A DNA stretch of 64,000 bases, from contig JAUJOY010000002.1 in the NCBI GenBank assembly GCA_030447385.1, forward strand, positions 173,733 through 237,732, written 5' to 3'. Below, piece after piece: positions 16,276 to 25,249 of this stretch. The stretch comes from Mycobacteriales bacterium. GTDB taxonomy: Bacteria > Actinomycetota > Actinomycetes > Mycobacteriales > SCTD01. Position numbers and translations under genes: made by a program. The notes under the pieces were generated by a model, which did not search any database, was not told the DNA's origin, and worked only from the letters and a program-made list of their open reading frames with translations. Within the stretch, counting starts at the first letter, position 1. Each line of letters opens with the position of its first letter.

Positions 16276-16917
16276 TCAGCGCGGAGTCGGGGCCTTCTCG
16301 GCCTTGGTCGGCTTGTCCTTCGCCGGCGTCTTCCCTGCGGGGTCGGCAGGGGCCTTGCCGGGGTCGGCGGGGGCCTTGCCCGGGTCGGCCGGGGCCTTGC
16401 CGGGGTCGGCGGGGGCCTTGCCGGGGTCGGCCGGGGCCTTGCCGGGGTCGGCCGGGGCCTCACCGCCCGGGGCGGACTTCTTCCCCTCGGGCACGGCGCC
16501 GGGCGCCTCCGCCGCCGCGTCCTTCCCCTCCTCGCCGACCTTCTTGCCGCAGTCGCTGGAAGCCACCTCGGAGACCAGCCGGCCGCGGCCTGGCCCCTTC
16601 GGCAGCGAGTGGACGTAGGCGGACACGTTCTGCCCGTGGCTCTTGCTGGGGTCGCACGTGAACGGCACCGCAGCGACCCGGTCCTTCTTCTTTGCGGCGG
16701 TGGCCGCCTGAGCCTTGTCGCTGCGCCGTTCGGCGCCGCGCCCGTTGCTCCCCGGGTCGTCGGTGGTGGCGGCGTTCGGGGCCGGCGAGGCGCTGGACAC
16801 CGACTGCACGACGACCGTGCCACCGCCCACGAGAGCCGTCGCAGCCAGGGCCGTCGCGGCCAGCAGCACACCCTTCCTGCCCTGAGCCGCGAGCACGTGG
16901 AGCAGAGGCGCGGACAC
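16276..16917 (-). CDS. secreted/anchored protein with APADPGK repeats
   Basis: A 213-residue protein without a recognised domain. A hydrophobic segment (about 16-38) acts as a signal anchor or signal peptide, followed by a Ser/Ala/Lys-rich stretch. A small conserved-looking region follows with VPFTCDP, NVSAYVHSLPKG and SSDCGKKV, where two Cys could form a disulfide outside the cell. The C-terminal third is six near-identical APADPGK heptads and a Lys/Pro tail, likely extended in or across the cell wall. The start is GTG 16917 with GGAGG 5 nt upstream. I recall similar short proteins ending in Pro/Lys-rich tails in other actinobacteria, without a known function. Confidence 0.65.
   Translation of the reverse strand: MSAPLLHVLAAQGRKGVLLAATALAATALVGGGTVVVQSVSSASPAPNAATTDDPGSNGRGAERRSDKAQAATAAKKKDRVAAVPFTCDPSKSHGQNVSAYVHSLPKGPGRGRLVSEVASSDCGKKVGEEGKDAAAEAPGAVPEGKKSAPGGEAPADPGKAPADPGKAPADPGKAPADPGKAPADPGKAPADPAGKTPAKDKPTKAEKAPTPR
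16342..16467. repeat. six-copy 21-bp minisatellite
   Basis: A 21-bp unit is repeated in phase with GTCGGC at 16342, 16363, 16384, 16405, 16426 and 16447, encoding APADPGK heptads on the minus strand. Copies differ by single third-position changes. Length polymorphism among strains is expected. Confidence 0.9.
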
Positions 16918-16981
16918 GGGTCCTCCGGGCGCTGGATGCAGCGGTGGGCGACGTCAACCTCGACGCAGGGAGCCGTGCAGT

Positions 16982-18520
16982 CTACCGCGCCGAGGCAAGA
17001 TCCTCGAGCACTTGCAGGAACGTGCGGACCGCGGCGCCCGTACCGCCGTGGGGGGTGTAGCCGTAGGCGTCGGCGGAGTTGTAGGCCGGGCCCGCGATGT
17101 CCAGGTGGGCCCAGCGCACCCCGGGGGCGACGAACTCCTTCAGGAACAGCCCGGCGGTCAGCATGCCGCCTTCGCGTGGCCCGGTGTTGAGCAGGTCGGC
17201 GACCTCGGAGTCGAGCCCCTTGCGCAGCTCCGGCGGCAGCGGCATCGGCCAGGACGGCTCCCCCGCCCTCCCCGCAGCGTCGACGACGGCGGCGCGCAGC
17301 GCGTCGTCGTTGCTCATGACCGCGGTCGTACGCGCGCCGAGAGCGACCAGCTGCGCACCCGTCAGCGTCGCCACGTCCAGCACGATGTCGGGCTTGTCCT
17401 CGCAGGCCCGAGCGATCGCATCGGCCAGGATCAGCCGTCCCTCCGCGTCGGTGTTGTTGACCTCGACCGTCATGCCGTTGCGGAAGGTGAGGACGTCGGA
17501 AGGGCGGATGGCACTGCCGCTGGGCATGTTCTCCGCCATCGGGATCCAGGCCTCCACGTCGACCGCGAGGGCCAGCTCGGCGGCTGCCGCGACGGCGGCG
17601 ACCACGGCGGCGGCGCCGCCCATGTCGGCCTTCATCTCCTCCATCGCGGCGGCCGGCTTGAGCGACAGGCCCCCGGAGTCGAAGGTGATGCCCTTGCCGA
17701 CCAGGGCGACCTTGGTCGTGGCGCCCTGCCCGCCCCGGTAGGACAGGTGGACCAGGCGCGGGCCGTTCGCGGAGCCCTGACCGACGCCCACCAGGCCCCC
17801 GAAGCCGCCCTTGACCAGCGCCTTGCCCTCGAGCACCTCGACATCCACGCCCGCGGATGCGGCGTGCGTGCGGGCGATCTCGGCCAGGTCCGCCGGGTGC
17901 AGGTCGCTCGGAGGCGTGTTGACCAGGTCCCGGACGAGGGCCACGGCGCGGGCGACCACCTCGGCCCGGGCGACGGCCGCGCGCAGCGCCTTGTCCCTCG
18001 CGTCCGGGAGGACGAGGACGAGCTCACCCACCGGCTCGCGTCGCACGACCGGCGAGCTCGCGTCCCCCGCCGGTGTGCGGTACCGGCTGAACGCGTAGGC
18101 ACCGAGCAGGGCCCCTTCGGCGACGGCGCGCACTGTCGTCTCCCGGTCGTGCGTGCCGTCGGCCGACAGCGTGAGCGCGACCTTCCGCGAGCCGGCGAGC
18201 GCGCGTACGGCCGCGCCGGCGGCCCGACGCAGGACCTCGGCGTCGTACGTCCCGCCGTGGTGCGGCAGGTCGCCGAGCCCGACGGCCACCAGCACCGGGG
18301 CGGTGGTGGCACCGAGCGTCGCCAGGCGCGTGATCTCCTCCGCCCGGCCGGTGGCGCCGAGCCCGGACAGGGCGGGCAGCAGCGCCTTCTTCAAGGCGGT
18401 GGCGACGCTCTCCGAGCCCGGCGTCAGGACGAGCCCCTTCGGCCCGCGAGCCACACCGACGACGAGGGCATCCACCTTCGCGCGGGCGGGGTTGGAGCTG
18501 GTCAGGGAGAGGGAGGCCAC
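16982..18520 (-). CDS. pepA: leucyl aminopeptidase (M17)
   Basis: Two-metal cytosolic aminopeptidase that removes N-terminal residues during peptide turnover. The 512-residue product has the M17 signature NTDAEGRLILADA and the metal/catalytic blocks ALVGKGITFDSGGLSLK and MKADMGGAA. The C terminus has WAHLDIAGPAYNSADAYGYTPHGGTGAAVRTF, all in the C-terminal catalytic half. The GTG at 18520 gives a normal family length and lies 8 nt after TAGGCT (18529-18534), suggesting a near-leaderless start. It is divergent from the ergothioneine cluster. Confidence 0.94.
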   Translation of the reverse strand: MASLSLTSSNPARAKVDALVVGVARGPKGLVLTPGSESVATALKKALLPALSGLGATGRAEEITRLATLGATTAPVLVAVGLGDLPHHGGTYDAEVLRRAAGAAVRALAGSRKVALTLSADGTHDRETTVRAVAEGALLGAYAFSRYRTPAGDASSPVVRREPVGELVLVLPDARDKALRAAVARAEVVARAVALVRDLVNTPPSDLHPADLAEIARTHAASAGVDVEVLEGKALVKGGFGGLVGVGQGSANGPRLVHLSYRGGQGATTKVALVGKGITFDSGGLSLKPAAAMEEMKADMGGAAAVVAAVAAAAELALAVDVEAWIPMAENMPSGSAIRPSDVLTFRNGMTVEVNNTDAEGRLILADAIARACEDKPDIVLDVATLTGAQLVALGARTTAVMSNDDALRAAVVDAAGRAGEPSWPMPLPPELRKGLDSEVADLLNTGPREGGMLTAGLFLKEFVAPGVRWAHLDIAGPAYNSADAYGYTPHGGTGAAVRTFLQVLEDLASAR

Positions 18521-18678
18521 GGCGGTCGAGCCTACCGGGGGGCCTCTCGGCGGCCCGCGAGCACGGGGTGAGCAGGAGGTGCCCTGGCCGGGTCCTCCCG
18601 CCCCGATCGTCGAGAGACGTGGCCGTTCCGGTTGTGAGCACCCTCTCGTTGGGGCAGGGTCCCTCGGAGCACCGCTGC

Positions 18679-20028
18679 GTGTCCACGACGGAAGGTCGAG
18701 CCGATGACCCTGTTGTCCGGACCTCGGTCCGCCCGCCGACGTCGACGTGGACGCCCCACCCACCAGAGCACGCGCTGCCGCCGGTCGTGAGCATCCGCAG
18801 CCGGGAGGACGTGGCCGCGCACGTCGAGGCCGCCGTGCGGTTCGGCGCCCCCCGCAGGGTGGGGGCCGAGCTGGAGTGGCTGGTCACCGATCGGGCCGCT
18901 CCCCGGCGGCGCCCCTCCCTCGGCCGGGTCACCGCTGTCCTCGCCGCCGCCGGCCCGCTGCCCGGCGGGAGCCTGGTGAGCATCGAGCCCGGCGGTCAGG
19001 TCGAGCTGTCCTCACCCGCCTTCGCCGGCCCGGGCGCCGCGGTCGCCGCGCTGACCCGCGACGTGCGCGTCGTCCGCTCCGCCCTCGCCGCCGAGGGGAT
19101 GTGCCTGGTGGGGCTCGGGGCGGACCCCCTCCGGCCGCCGGAGCGGCTCGTGGCCAGCCCTCGCTACGAGGTGATGGAGGCGTTCTACCTCCGCAGCGGC
19201 GAGCCCTGCGCGAGCGCCGGTCGGGCGATGATGTGCAGCTCGGCGGCCGTCCAGGTCTCGCTGGACGCCGGGACCCGCGGGACGGGGGTCCAGTCGGCCA
19301 CGCAGCGCTGGCAGCGCGCGCATGCCGTCGGGCCGGCGCTGGTCGCGGCCTTCGCCTGCTCGCCGCTGCTGGAGGGGCGACGGACCGGGTGGCAGTCCAC
19401 CCGGCAGCGGTTCTGGCGCGACATCGACCCGTCGCGCACCCGCCCACCCGATCCCGCCCTCGACCCGGTGAAGGCGCTCACCGAGCTCGCCCTCACGGCG
19501 CAGCTGATGACCCTGCGCGACGAGCACGGCATCTGCCGCCCCGCCCCGCCGGGGGTGACCTTCGGCGACTGGCTGGGCCAGGCCGGCCCTACCGAGGCCG
19601 ACCTGGACTACCACCTGACGACGCTGTTCCCGCCGGTGCGCCTGCGCTCGTGGATCGAGCTGCGCTACCTCGATGCGGTCCCTGACCCGCTGTGGCAGGT
19701 GGCTCTCGCGGTCGTGACCGCGCTGCTCGACGACGACCGGGCGGCGGACGCGGCCCGCGCCGCCTGTGCGCCGGTCGAGGGCTGGTGGGGTCGCGCCGCC
19801 CGGCGCGGGATGCGCGACCCGTCGCTCGCCGCCGCCGCGACGTCCTGCCTCCTGGCGGCCGCAGCCGCCCTCCCGCGGCTCGGCGCGCCGGAGCTGGTTG
19901 CGGCCGTGCTCGCCTACGCCGAGCGCTTCTGCTGCCGCGGGCGCAGCCCGGCCGACGAGGTGCTCGACGCCTTCACCGCCGGCCGGCCGGCCGAGGCGCT
20001 GCTGCTCGACGCGGTGGTGGCCGCGTGA
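18679..20028 (+). CDS. egtA: glutamate-cysteine ligase EgtA
   Basis: First enzyme of the ergothioneine cluster; makes gamma-glutamylcysteine from glutamate and cysteine with ATP. The glutamate-cysteine ligase fold is seen in RRVGAELEWLVTD, GGQVELSSPAFAG, MMCSSAAVQVSLD and TRQRFWRDIDPSRT. The start is uncertain: GTG 18679 (449 aa, GGAG about 9 nt upstream) is given, but GTG 18787 (413 aa) begins just before the conserved region and the residues between look non-conserved. The stop overlaps the egtB GTG by 4 nt. The family assignment is firm because egtB, C, D and E follow. Confidence 0.85.
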   Translation: MSTTEGRADDPVVRTSVRPPTSTWTPHPPEHALPPVVSIRSREDVAAHVEAAVRFGAPRRVGAELEWLVTDRAAPRRRPSLGRVTAVLAAAGPLPGGSLVSIEPGGQVELSSPAFAGPGAAVAALTRDVRVVRSALAAEGMCLVGLGADPLRPPERLVASPRYEVMEAFYLRSGEPCASAGRAMMCSSAAVQVSLDAGTRGTGVQSATQRWQRAHAVGPALVAAFACSPLLEGRRTGWQSTRQRFWRDIDPSRTRPPDPALDPVKALTELALTAQLMTLRDEHGICRPAPPGVTFGDWLGQAGPTEADLDYHLTTLFPPVRLRSWIELRYLDAVPDPLWQVALAVVTALLDDDRAADAARAACAPVEGWWGRAARRGMRDPSLAAAATSCLLAAAAALPRLGAPELVAAVLAYAERFCCRGRSPADEVLDAFTAGRPAEALLLDAVVAA

Positions 20029-21329
20029 GCGGCGCGGGCATCACGGCCGAGCGGGCGGCCGCCGAGCTCGCGGCGGGCCGCACGCGGTCCCTGGCGCTGC
20101 TGGCGCCGCTCGACGAGGTCGACCTCACCCGCCAGGTGTCGCCGCTGATGTCCCCGCTGGTCTGGGACCTCGCGCACATCGGCAACTACGAGGAGCTGTG
20201 GCTCCTGCGTGCGGTCGCCGGCGTCGAGCCGCTGCGCCCGGAGATCGACAGCCTGTACGACGCCTTCGAGCACCCTCGGGCGGAGCGCCCGACGCTGCCG
20301 ATCCTCGGGCCGGCCGAGACCCGCGCCTACCTGTCCGGGGTGCGCTCGCACGTGCTCGACGTCCTCGAGCGCACCCCGCTGGAGGGGCCGCCGCTGGTGC
20401 GCGATGGCTTCGTGTTCGGCATGGTCGTGCAGCACGAGCACATGCACGACGAGACGATCCTCGCGACGCTTCAGCTGCGTGGCGGTCCGCGCACCCTGCC
20501 TGCGGACGCGCCACTGCCGGCGGGACGCGGGGTGCCGCCGCACGACGACGTGCTGGTGGCCGGCGGGAGCTCAGTGCAGGGCACCGACACCGACCCCTGG
20601 GCGCTGGACAACGAGCGGCCGGCCTTCCGGAGGCAGCTCGCGTCCTTCCGGATCGACCGCGTCCCGGTGACCAACCGGCTCTACGCCGCCTTCGTCGAGG
20701 CCGGCGGCTACACCGACCCGCGCCTGTGGACGCCGACCGGCTGGGAGCACCTGCAGGCCTCATGCCGCCGGGCCCCGATGACGTGGCAGCGCGACGGCGC
20801 CGGCGGCTGGACCTGCACCCGGTTCGGCGAGGTCGAGCCGGTGGCCCCCGACGCCCCGGTGGAGCACGTGTGCTGGTTCGAGGCCGACGCGTACGCCCGC
20901 TGGGCCGGCCGCCGGCTGCCCACCGAGGCGGAGTGGGAGAAGGCCTGCGGCTGGGACCCGGCCGCCGAGCGGCTGAGGCGCTTCCCTTGGGGGGACGGGG
21001 AGCCGACGCCCGCGCTGGCCAACCTCGGCCAGCAGGCCACCCGGCCGGCTGCTGCCGGTGCCTATCCGGCGGGCGCGTCGGCCTACGGCGTGGAGCAGAT
21101 GCTCGGCGACGTCTGGGAGTGGACCTCGTCCCGGTTCGAGGCCTACCCCGGGACCCGCGCGTTCCCCTACCGGGAGTACTCCGAGGTGTTCTACGGCGGG
21201 GACTACCGCGTCCTGCGCGGCGGCTCCTGGGCGACGCATCCGACGGCCGTGCGCACGACCTTCCGCAACTGGGACCTGCCCGTACGCCGGCAGATCTTCA
21301 GCGGGTTCCGCACGGCCGTCGATGCGTAG
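20025..21329 (+). CDS. egtB: ergothioneine synthase EgtB (hercynine oxygenase)
   Basis: Non-heme iron sulfoxide synthase that joins gamma-glutamylcysteine and hercynine with O2. The 434-residue protein has an N-terminal DinB-like helical domain with the iron ligands His51 (DLAHIGNYEE) and His137/His141 (QHEHMHDET), matching the 3-His facial triad known for the mycobacterial enzyme. A C-terminal formylglycine-generating-enzyme-like domain follows, with NERPAFRRQLASF, TEAEWEKACGWD, GDVWEWTSSRF and RVLRGGSW. The GTG start overlaps the egtA stop. Confidence 0.94.
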   Translation: MSGAGITAERAAAELAAGRTRSLALLAPLDEVDLTRQVSPLMSPLVWDLAHIGNYEELWLLRAVAGVEPLRPEIDSLYDAFEHPRAERPTLPILGPAETRAYLSGVRSHVLDVLERTPLEGPPLVRDGFVFGMVVQHEHMHDETILATLQLRGGPRTLPADAPLPAGRGVPPHDDVLVAGGSSVQGTDTDPWALDNERPAFRRQLASFRIDRVPVTNRLYAAFVEAGGYTDPRLWTPTGWEHLQASCRRAPMTWQRDGAGGWTCTRFGEVEPVAPDAPVEHVCWFEADAYARWAGRRLPTEAEWEKACGWDPAAERLRRFPWGDGEPTPALANLGQQATRPAAAGAYPAGASAYGVEQMLGDVWEWTSSRFEAYPGTRAFPYREYSEVFYGGDYRVLRGGSWATHPTAVRTTFRNWDLPVRRQIFSGFRTAVDA

Positions 21330-21352
21330 CTGCGCGCGGTGGGGCCGGACCG

Positions 21353-22099
21353 GTGTGTAGGCACACCGCCTGGCTCGGGCGGCCCCGTACGCTGGCGGAC
21401 CTCGTCGTCGACCCGCCGTACGGGCTGCTCCGGCAGTCCTGGCAGCCCCGCCGCCAGCGGCAGGGCAGGGTCAACGCCGACGGCTTCGGCGTCGGCTGGT
21501 ACTCCGGCGAGGGTCCCGAGCCCGCCCGCTACCGGCGGGCCGGGCCGATCTGGCAGGACCGGTCGTTCCTGTCGCTGGCCGGCCACGTCCGGTCCGGCTG
21601 CGTGCTGGCGGCGGTGCGCTCGGCGACCGCCGGCACCCCCGCCGGCGAGGAGGCCTGCGCCCCTTTCCAGCTCGGACGCGAGGTGCTGCTCTCCCACAAC
21701 GGCGCTGTTCCGCTGGCTGCCGTCGCGCCGCTGGTGAGCGCGGGCGACCTCGCCCGGCTCGGCTCCACCGTCGACAGCGCCTTTGTCGCCGCGCTCGTGG
21801 AGAGCCGACTCGGCGAGGGGCTGCCGGCCGCTCTGGCGGGCGCCGTCGCCGCGGTGGCAGAGGTCGCGCCGCAGGCCCGGCTCAACCTGCTCGCGACCGA
21901 TGGCCGCACGGTGTCCGCGACGGCCTGGGGCGACACGCTGTGCTGGCGCGTGGGCGACGCCGGCGCCGTGGTGGCCTCCGAGCCCAGCGACGACGAGCCC
22001 GGGTGGGTCCAGGTCCCCGACCGGTCGCTGCTCACGCTGACCGGCGACGGGTGCAGCGTGTCGCCGCTCGCGATCCCCGAGCCGGAAGGATCCGCCTGA
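21353..22099 (+). CDS. egtC: gamma-glutamyl hydrolase EgtC (class II amidotransferase)
   Basis: Removes the gamma-glutamyl group from the hercynylcysteine sulfoxide conjugate. The 248-residue protein starts MCRHTAWLG, so Cys2 becomes the N-terminal nucleophile after Met removal, as in class II glutamine amidotransferases. Further fold residues are seen in NADGFGVGWY, AAVRSATAG, PFQLGREVLLSHNGAV and STVDSAFVAAL. The start is GTG 21353; the stop shares one base with the egtD ATG (TGATG). Confidence 0.93.
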   Translation: MCRHTAWLGRPRTLADLVVDPPYGLLRQSWQPRRQRQGRVNADGFGVGWYSGEGPEPARYRRAGPIWQDRSFLSLAGHVRSGCVLAAVRSATAGTPAGEEACAPFQLGREVLLSHNGAVPLAAVAPLVSAGDLARLGSTVDSAFVAALVESRLGEGLPAALAGAVAAVAEVAPQARLNLLATDGRTVSATAWGDTLCWRVGDAGAVVASEPSDDEPGWVQVPDRSLLTLTGDGCSVSPLAIPEPEGSA

Positions 22100-23061
22100 T
22101 GCGGCTCGACCGCCACCTCGGCCCCTCCGCCATGCGGGAGGCGCTGGAGGCCGACGTGCGCGCCGGCCTCACCGCGGCGCCGAAGGCGCTGCCGCCCAAG
22201 TGGTTCTACGACGCGCGCGGCTCGGCGCTGTTCGACGAGATCACCCGGCTGGAGGACTACTACCCGACCCGCTGCGAGCGCGCGGTGCTGGCGGAGCAGG
22301 CCGGGACGGTCGCCGAGCACACCCGGGCCGACACCCTCCTGGAGCTGGGCAGCGGCACCTCGGAGAAGACCCGGCTGCTGCTCGACGCCCTCCGGGGCGC
22401 AGGGACGCTGCGCCGCTTCGTGCCCTTCGACGTGGACGAGTCGGTGCTCACTCTGGCCGGCAAGCAGGTCGGGGAGGAGTACCCCGACGTCGAGGTCCAC
22501 GCCGTCGTCGGCGACTTCGAGCGCCACCTGCCGCTGCTGCCGACCGGTGGCCGGCGCCTCGTCGCCTTCCTCGGGGGCACGATCGGCAACCTGCTGCCCG
22601 AGCAGCGGACCCGCTTCCTCGCGACGCTGGCCTCGACGCTCACCGGTGACGACGCGCTGCTGCTCGGAACGGATCTGGTCAAGGACCCGGCCCGGCTGAT
22701 CGCCGCCTACGACGACCCGTCGGGGGTGACCGCCGAGTTCAACAAGAACGTCCTGACGGTCATCAACCGCGAGCTCGACGGGGACGCCGACCTCGACAGC
22801 TTCGAGCACCTCGCGGTGTGGGACGCGCAGAACGAGTGGATCGAGATGCGGCTGCGCTCCCTGCGCGACCAGGTGCTCCACCTGCGTGCGCTGGACCTGC
22901 GCGTTCGGCTGGCCGAGGGCGAGCAGGTACGCACGGAGGTGAGCGCGAAGTTCCGCCGGGAGGGTGTGGCCGCCGAGCTCGCCGCAGCCGGGCTGAGCCT
23001 GCGGCAGTGGTGGACCGATGCGGGGGGCGACTTCGCCCTGAGCCTGTCGGGCAGGACCTGA
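22099..23061 (+). CDS. egtD: L-histidine N-alpha-methyltransferase EgtD
   Basis: SAM-dependent enzyme that trimethylates histidine to hercynine, the entry substrate for EgtB. The 320-residue product matches the family length (321 in M. smegmatis). Family blocks are PPKWFYDARGSALFDEITRLEDYYPTR (split over residues 33-59), LLELGSGTSEKTRLLLDAL for SAM binding, FLGGTIGNLLPEQR and FNKNVLTVINREL. The ATG start overlaps the egtC stop by one base. Confidence 0.95.
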   Translation: MRLDRHLGPSAMREALEADVRAGLTAAPKALPPKWFYDARGSALFDEITRLEDYYPTRCERAVLAEQAGTVAEHTRADTLLELGSGTSEKTRLLLDALRGAGTLRRFVPFDVDESVLTLAGKQVGEEYPDVEVHAVVGDFERHLPLLPTGGRRLVAFLGGTIGNLLPEQRTRFLATLASTLTGDDALLLGTDLVKDPARLIAAYDDPSGVTAEFNKNVLTVINRELDGDADLDSFEHLAVWDAQNEWIEMRLRSLRDQVLHLRALDLRVRLAEGEQVRTEVSAKFRREGVAAELAAAGLSLRQWWTDAGGDFALSLSGRT

Positions 23062-23065
23062 GCCC

Positions 23066-24133
23066 GTGGATGCGCAGGCCTGGGTCGCGGCGCGGGCACC
23101 TGCGGAGGTCGTCCACCTCGACGTCGCCGGCAGCGGCCGTCCCTCGCAGGCGGTGCTCGACGCCGAGGTCGCTCACCTGCGGCGAGAGGCCGAGGTCGGG
23201 GGCTACGTCGCGCAGGAGCAGGCCGCTGCGGCCGTGGACGCCGGGCGCGCCGCTCTTGCCGGGCTCGTCGGGCTGTCCGGCACCGACGTGTGCTTCTCCG
23301 ACGGCGCCGGCACCGCCTTCGCCACGCTCCTGACCGCCTGGCCGCTGCCCGAGGGAGCCCGGATCGGCTTCACCGCGGGGGAGTACGGCGCGAACGCGCG
23401 CGCGCTGCGCCGCCTCGCGCAGGAGCGCGGCTGGCAGCTCGTGCTGCTCCCGGTCGACGGCTTCGGCCGGGTGCTCGAGGTGCCCGCGGGACTGGACCTC
23501 GTGACCTTCCCGCAGGTGGCCAGCCAGCGCGGGATCACGCAACCGGTCGAGGCGGTGCTGGCCGGCGGGTTCCCGCTGCTGCTCGACATCGCGCAGTCCC
23601 TCGGCCAGGTCCCGGTGCCGCCGGGCTGCGCGGCGTACGTCGGGACCTCCCGCAAGTGGCTGTGCGGCCCCCGGGGCGTGGGCTTCGCGATCGTCGCCCC
23701 CGAGGTGCAGGCCGGGCTGCGTGAGCCGCCGACACTGGCGCCGACGTCCGGCAGCGGCATGCTCCGGTGGGAGTCGCAGGAGGCGCACGTCGCCGGCCGG
23801 GTGGGGCTCGCGGTGGCGGCGTCGGAGTGGTCCCCGGCGGTGGGGGAGGCCGCAGTGCGGATCGCGGCGTACGCGCGGGCGCGGCTCGACGGGCGGGCGG
23901 GCTGGCGGGTGCGCGAGCCGGGAGACGAGCCGACGGGGATCACCACCCTTGCGGGCGGGAACCCGGTCGCGACTCGGGCGGCGCTGCTCCGCGAGGGCTA
24001 CCTCACCTCGGCGGTGCCGGCCGGCCGGTCCGACGACCTGGCGGGGCCGGTCCTTCGGGTCTCGACGGCTGCCTGGGTGGATCCTGCGCAGGTGGACGCG
24101 TTCTCGGACACCTTCATGGCGTGCAGCCACTAG
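23066..24133 (+). CDS. egtE: PLP-dependent C-S lyase EgtE
   Basis: Last step of ergothioneine synthesis: cleaves hercynylcysteine sulfoxide to ergothioneine with pyridoxal phosphate. The 355-residue protein is a fold-type I class V aminotransferase/desulfurase relative, with the PLP lysine in GTSRKWLCGPRGVG and the PLP-Asp block FPLLLDIAQSLGQ. The GTG start is 4 nt after egtD. Its TAG stop doubles as the start of the predicted gcvT -10 hexamer. Family members are diverse, so the assignment rests partly on its place at the end of egtABCD. Confidence 0.9.
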   Translation: MDAQAWVAARAPAEVVHLDVAGSGRPSQAVLDAEVAHLRREAEVGGYVAQEQAAAAVDAGRAALAGLVGLSGTDVCFSDGAGTAFATLLTAWPLPEGARIGFTAGEYGANARALRRLAQERGWQLVLLPVDGFGRVLEVPAGLDLVTFPQVASQRGITQPVEAVLAGGFPLLLDIAQSLGQVPVPPGCAAYVGTSRKWLCGPRGVGFAIVAPEVQAGLREPPTLAPTSGSGMLRWESQEAHVAGRVGLAVAASEWSPAVGEAAVRIAAYARARLDGRAGWRVREPGDEPTGITTLAGGNPVATRAALLREGYLTSAVPAGRSDDLAGPVLRVSTAAWVDPAQVDAFSDTFMACSH

Positions 24134-24136
24134 TTT
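24131..24136 (+). promoter_or_regulatory. -10 hexamer of a leaderless gcvT transcript
   Basis: TAGTTT overlaps the egtE stop codon and ends 6 nt before the GTG of gcvT at 24143. gcvT thus seems to have its own promoter and is not necessarily part of the egt operon. There is no room for a glycine riboswitch. Confidence 0.45.
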
Positions 24137-24142
24137 CGGGCT

Positions 24143-25249
24143 GTGCACGATCTCCAGCAGGGCCCGCTGCACGACCGGCATGTGGCGCTCGGCGCCAAGC
24201 TCGCCGACTTCGGCGGCTGGCAGATGCCGATCGAGTACCCCGGGAGCGGGGTGCTTCAGGAGCACGTGGCGGTGCGCGAGGCTGTCGGGGTGTTCGACGT
24301 GAGCCATCTCGGCAAGGGCGTGGTGCGGGGCCGGGGAGCGCTCGAGTTCGTGAACGACCGGCTCACCAACGACCTGTTGCGCATCGCACCCGGGCAGGCG
24401 CAGTACACGCTGTGCTGCGAGCCGGAGACCGGGGGAGTGGTCGACGACCTGATCGCGTACGTGCGCAGCGAGCAGGAGGTCTTCCTGATCCCGAACGCGG
24501 CCAACTCCAGCGAGGTCGTCGGCCGCCTGCAGGCCGACGCGCCGGCCGGGATCGAGGTCGAGGACCTGCACCGGTCGCTGGCCGTGGTCGCGGTGCAGGG
24601 CCCGCGGTCCGCCGAGCTGCTCAGGGCGCTGGGGCTGCCGGTGGACGGCGACTACATGAGCTTCACCTCCGCGACGTGGCGCGGGCTGGCGGTGGTCGTG
24701 AGCCGGACGGGTTACACCGGGGAGCTGGGCTTCGAGCTGCTGCCGCGCTGGGAGGACGCGGGTCCGCTCTGGGACGCGCTGCTCGCGCAGGGCAGCGCCG
24801 TGGGCGCCCGCCCGTGCGGGCTGGGTGCCCGGGACACCCTGCGCACCGAGATGGGCTATCCCCTTCACGGACAGGACCTCTCGCTGGACATCACGCCGGT
24901 GCAGGCCCGCTGCGGGTGGGCCGTGGGCTGGGACAAGGAGCGCTTCTGGGGGCGGGAGGCGCTGATCCGGGAGAAGGCCGCCGGGCCGCGCCGGCTGCTG
25001 TCCGGGCTCGAGTCGCTGGAACGGGCGATCCCGCGTACGTCGATGACCGTGAGCGCTGCCGGCTCGCCCGCCGGGCAGGTCACGAGCGGCACGTTCTCCC
25101 CCACCCGGCGGGTCGGCATCGGGCTGGCGCTGCTGGACCGCTCGGTGGCCGTGGGGGACGAGGTGTCGGTGGACGTCCGGGGGCGCGCCGCCCCGATGCG
25201 GGTCGTCCGTCCGCCCTTCGTGCCGTCGCGGGTGCGGGAGCCGGCGTGA
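24143..25249 (+). CDS. gcvT: aminomethyltransferase, glycine cleavage T protein
   Basis: Tetrahydrofolate-dependent T protein that releases ammonia and forms methylene-tetrahydrofolate from the aminomethyl group on the H protein. The 368-residue product has [25 protein letters not shown], the folate-binding NAANSSEV block, [15 protein letters not shown] and the C-terminal [19 protein letters not shown]. No gcvH or gcvP is in the window, the same isolation as the mycobacterial gcvT near pepB. YgfZ-type folate proteins are related, but the full T-protein motifs favour GcvT. Confidence 0.92.
   Translation: MHDLQQGPLHDRHVALGAKLADFGGWQMPIEYPGSGVLQEHVAVREAVGVFDVSHLGKGVVRGRGALEFVNDRLTNDLLRIAPGQAQYTLCCEPETGGVVDDLIAYVRSEQEVFLIPNAANSSEVVGRLQADAPAGIEVEDLHRSLAVVAVQGPRSAELLRALGLPVDGDYMSFTSATWRGLAVVVSRTGYTGELGFELLPRWEDAGPLWDALLAQGSAVGARPCGLGARDTLRTEMGYPLHGQDLSLDITPVQARCGWAVGWDKERFWGREALIREKAAGPRRLLSGLESLERAIPRTSMTVSAAGSPAGQVTSGTFSPTRRVGIGLALLDRSVAVGDEVSVDVRGRAAPMRVVRPPFVPSRVREPA

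Noticed and set aside
24100..24142. A glycine riboswitch before gcvT
   Set aside because: Only 9 nt separate egtE and gcvT and a -10 hexamer occupies them, so there is no room.
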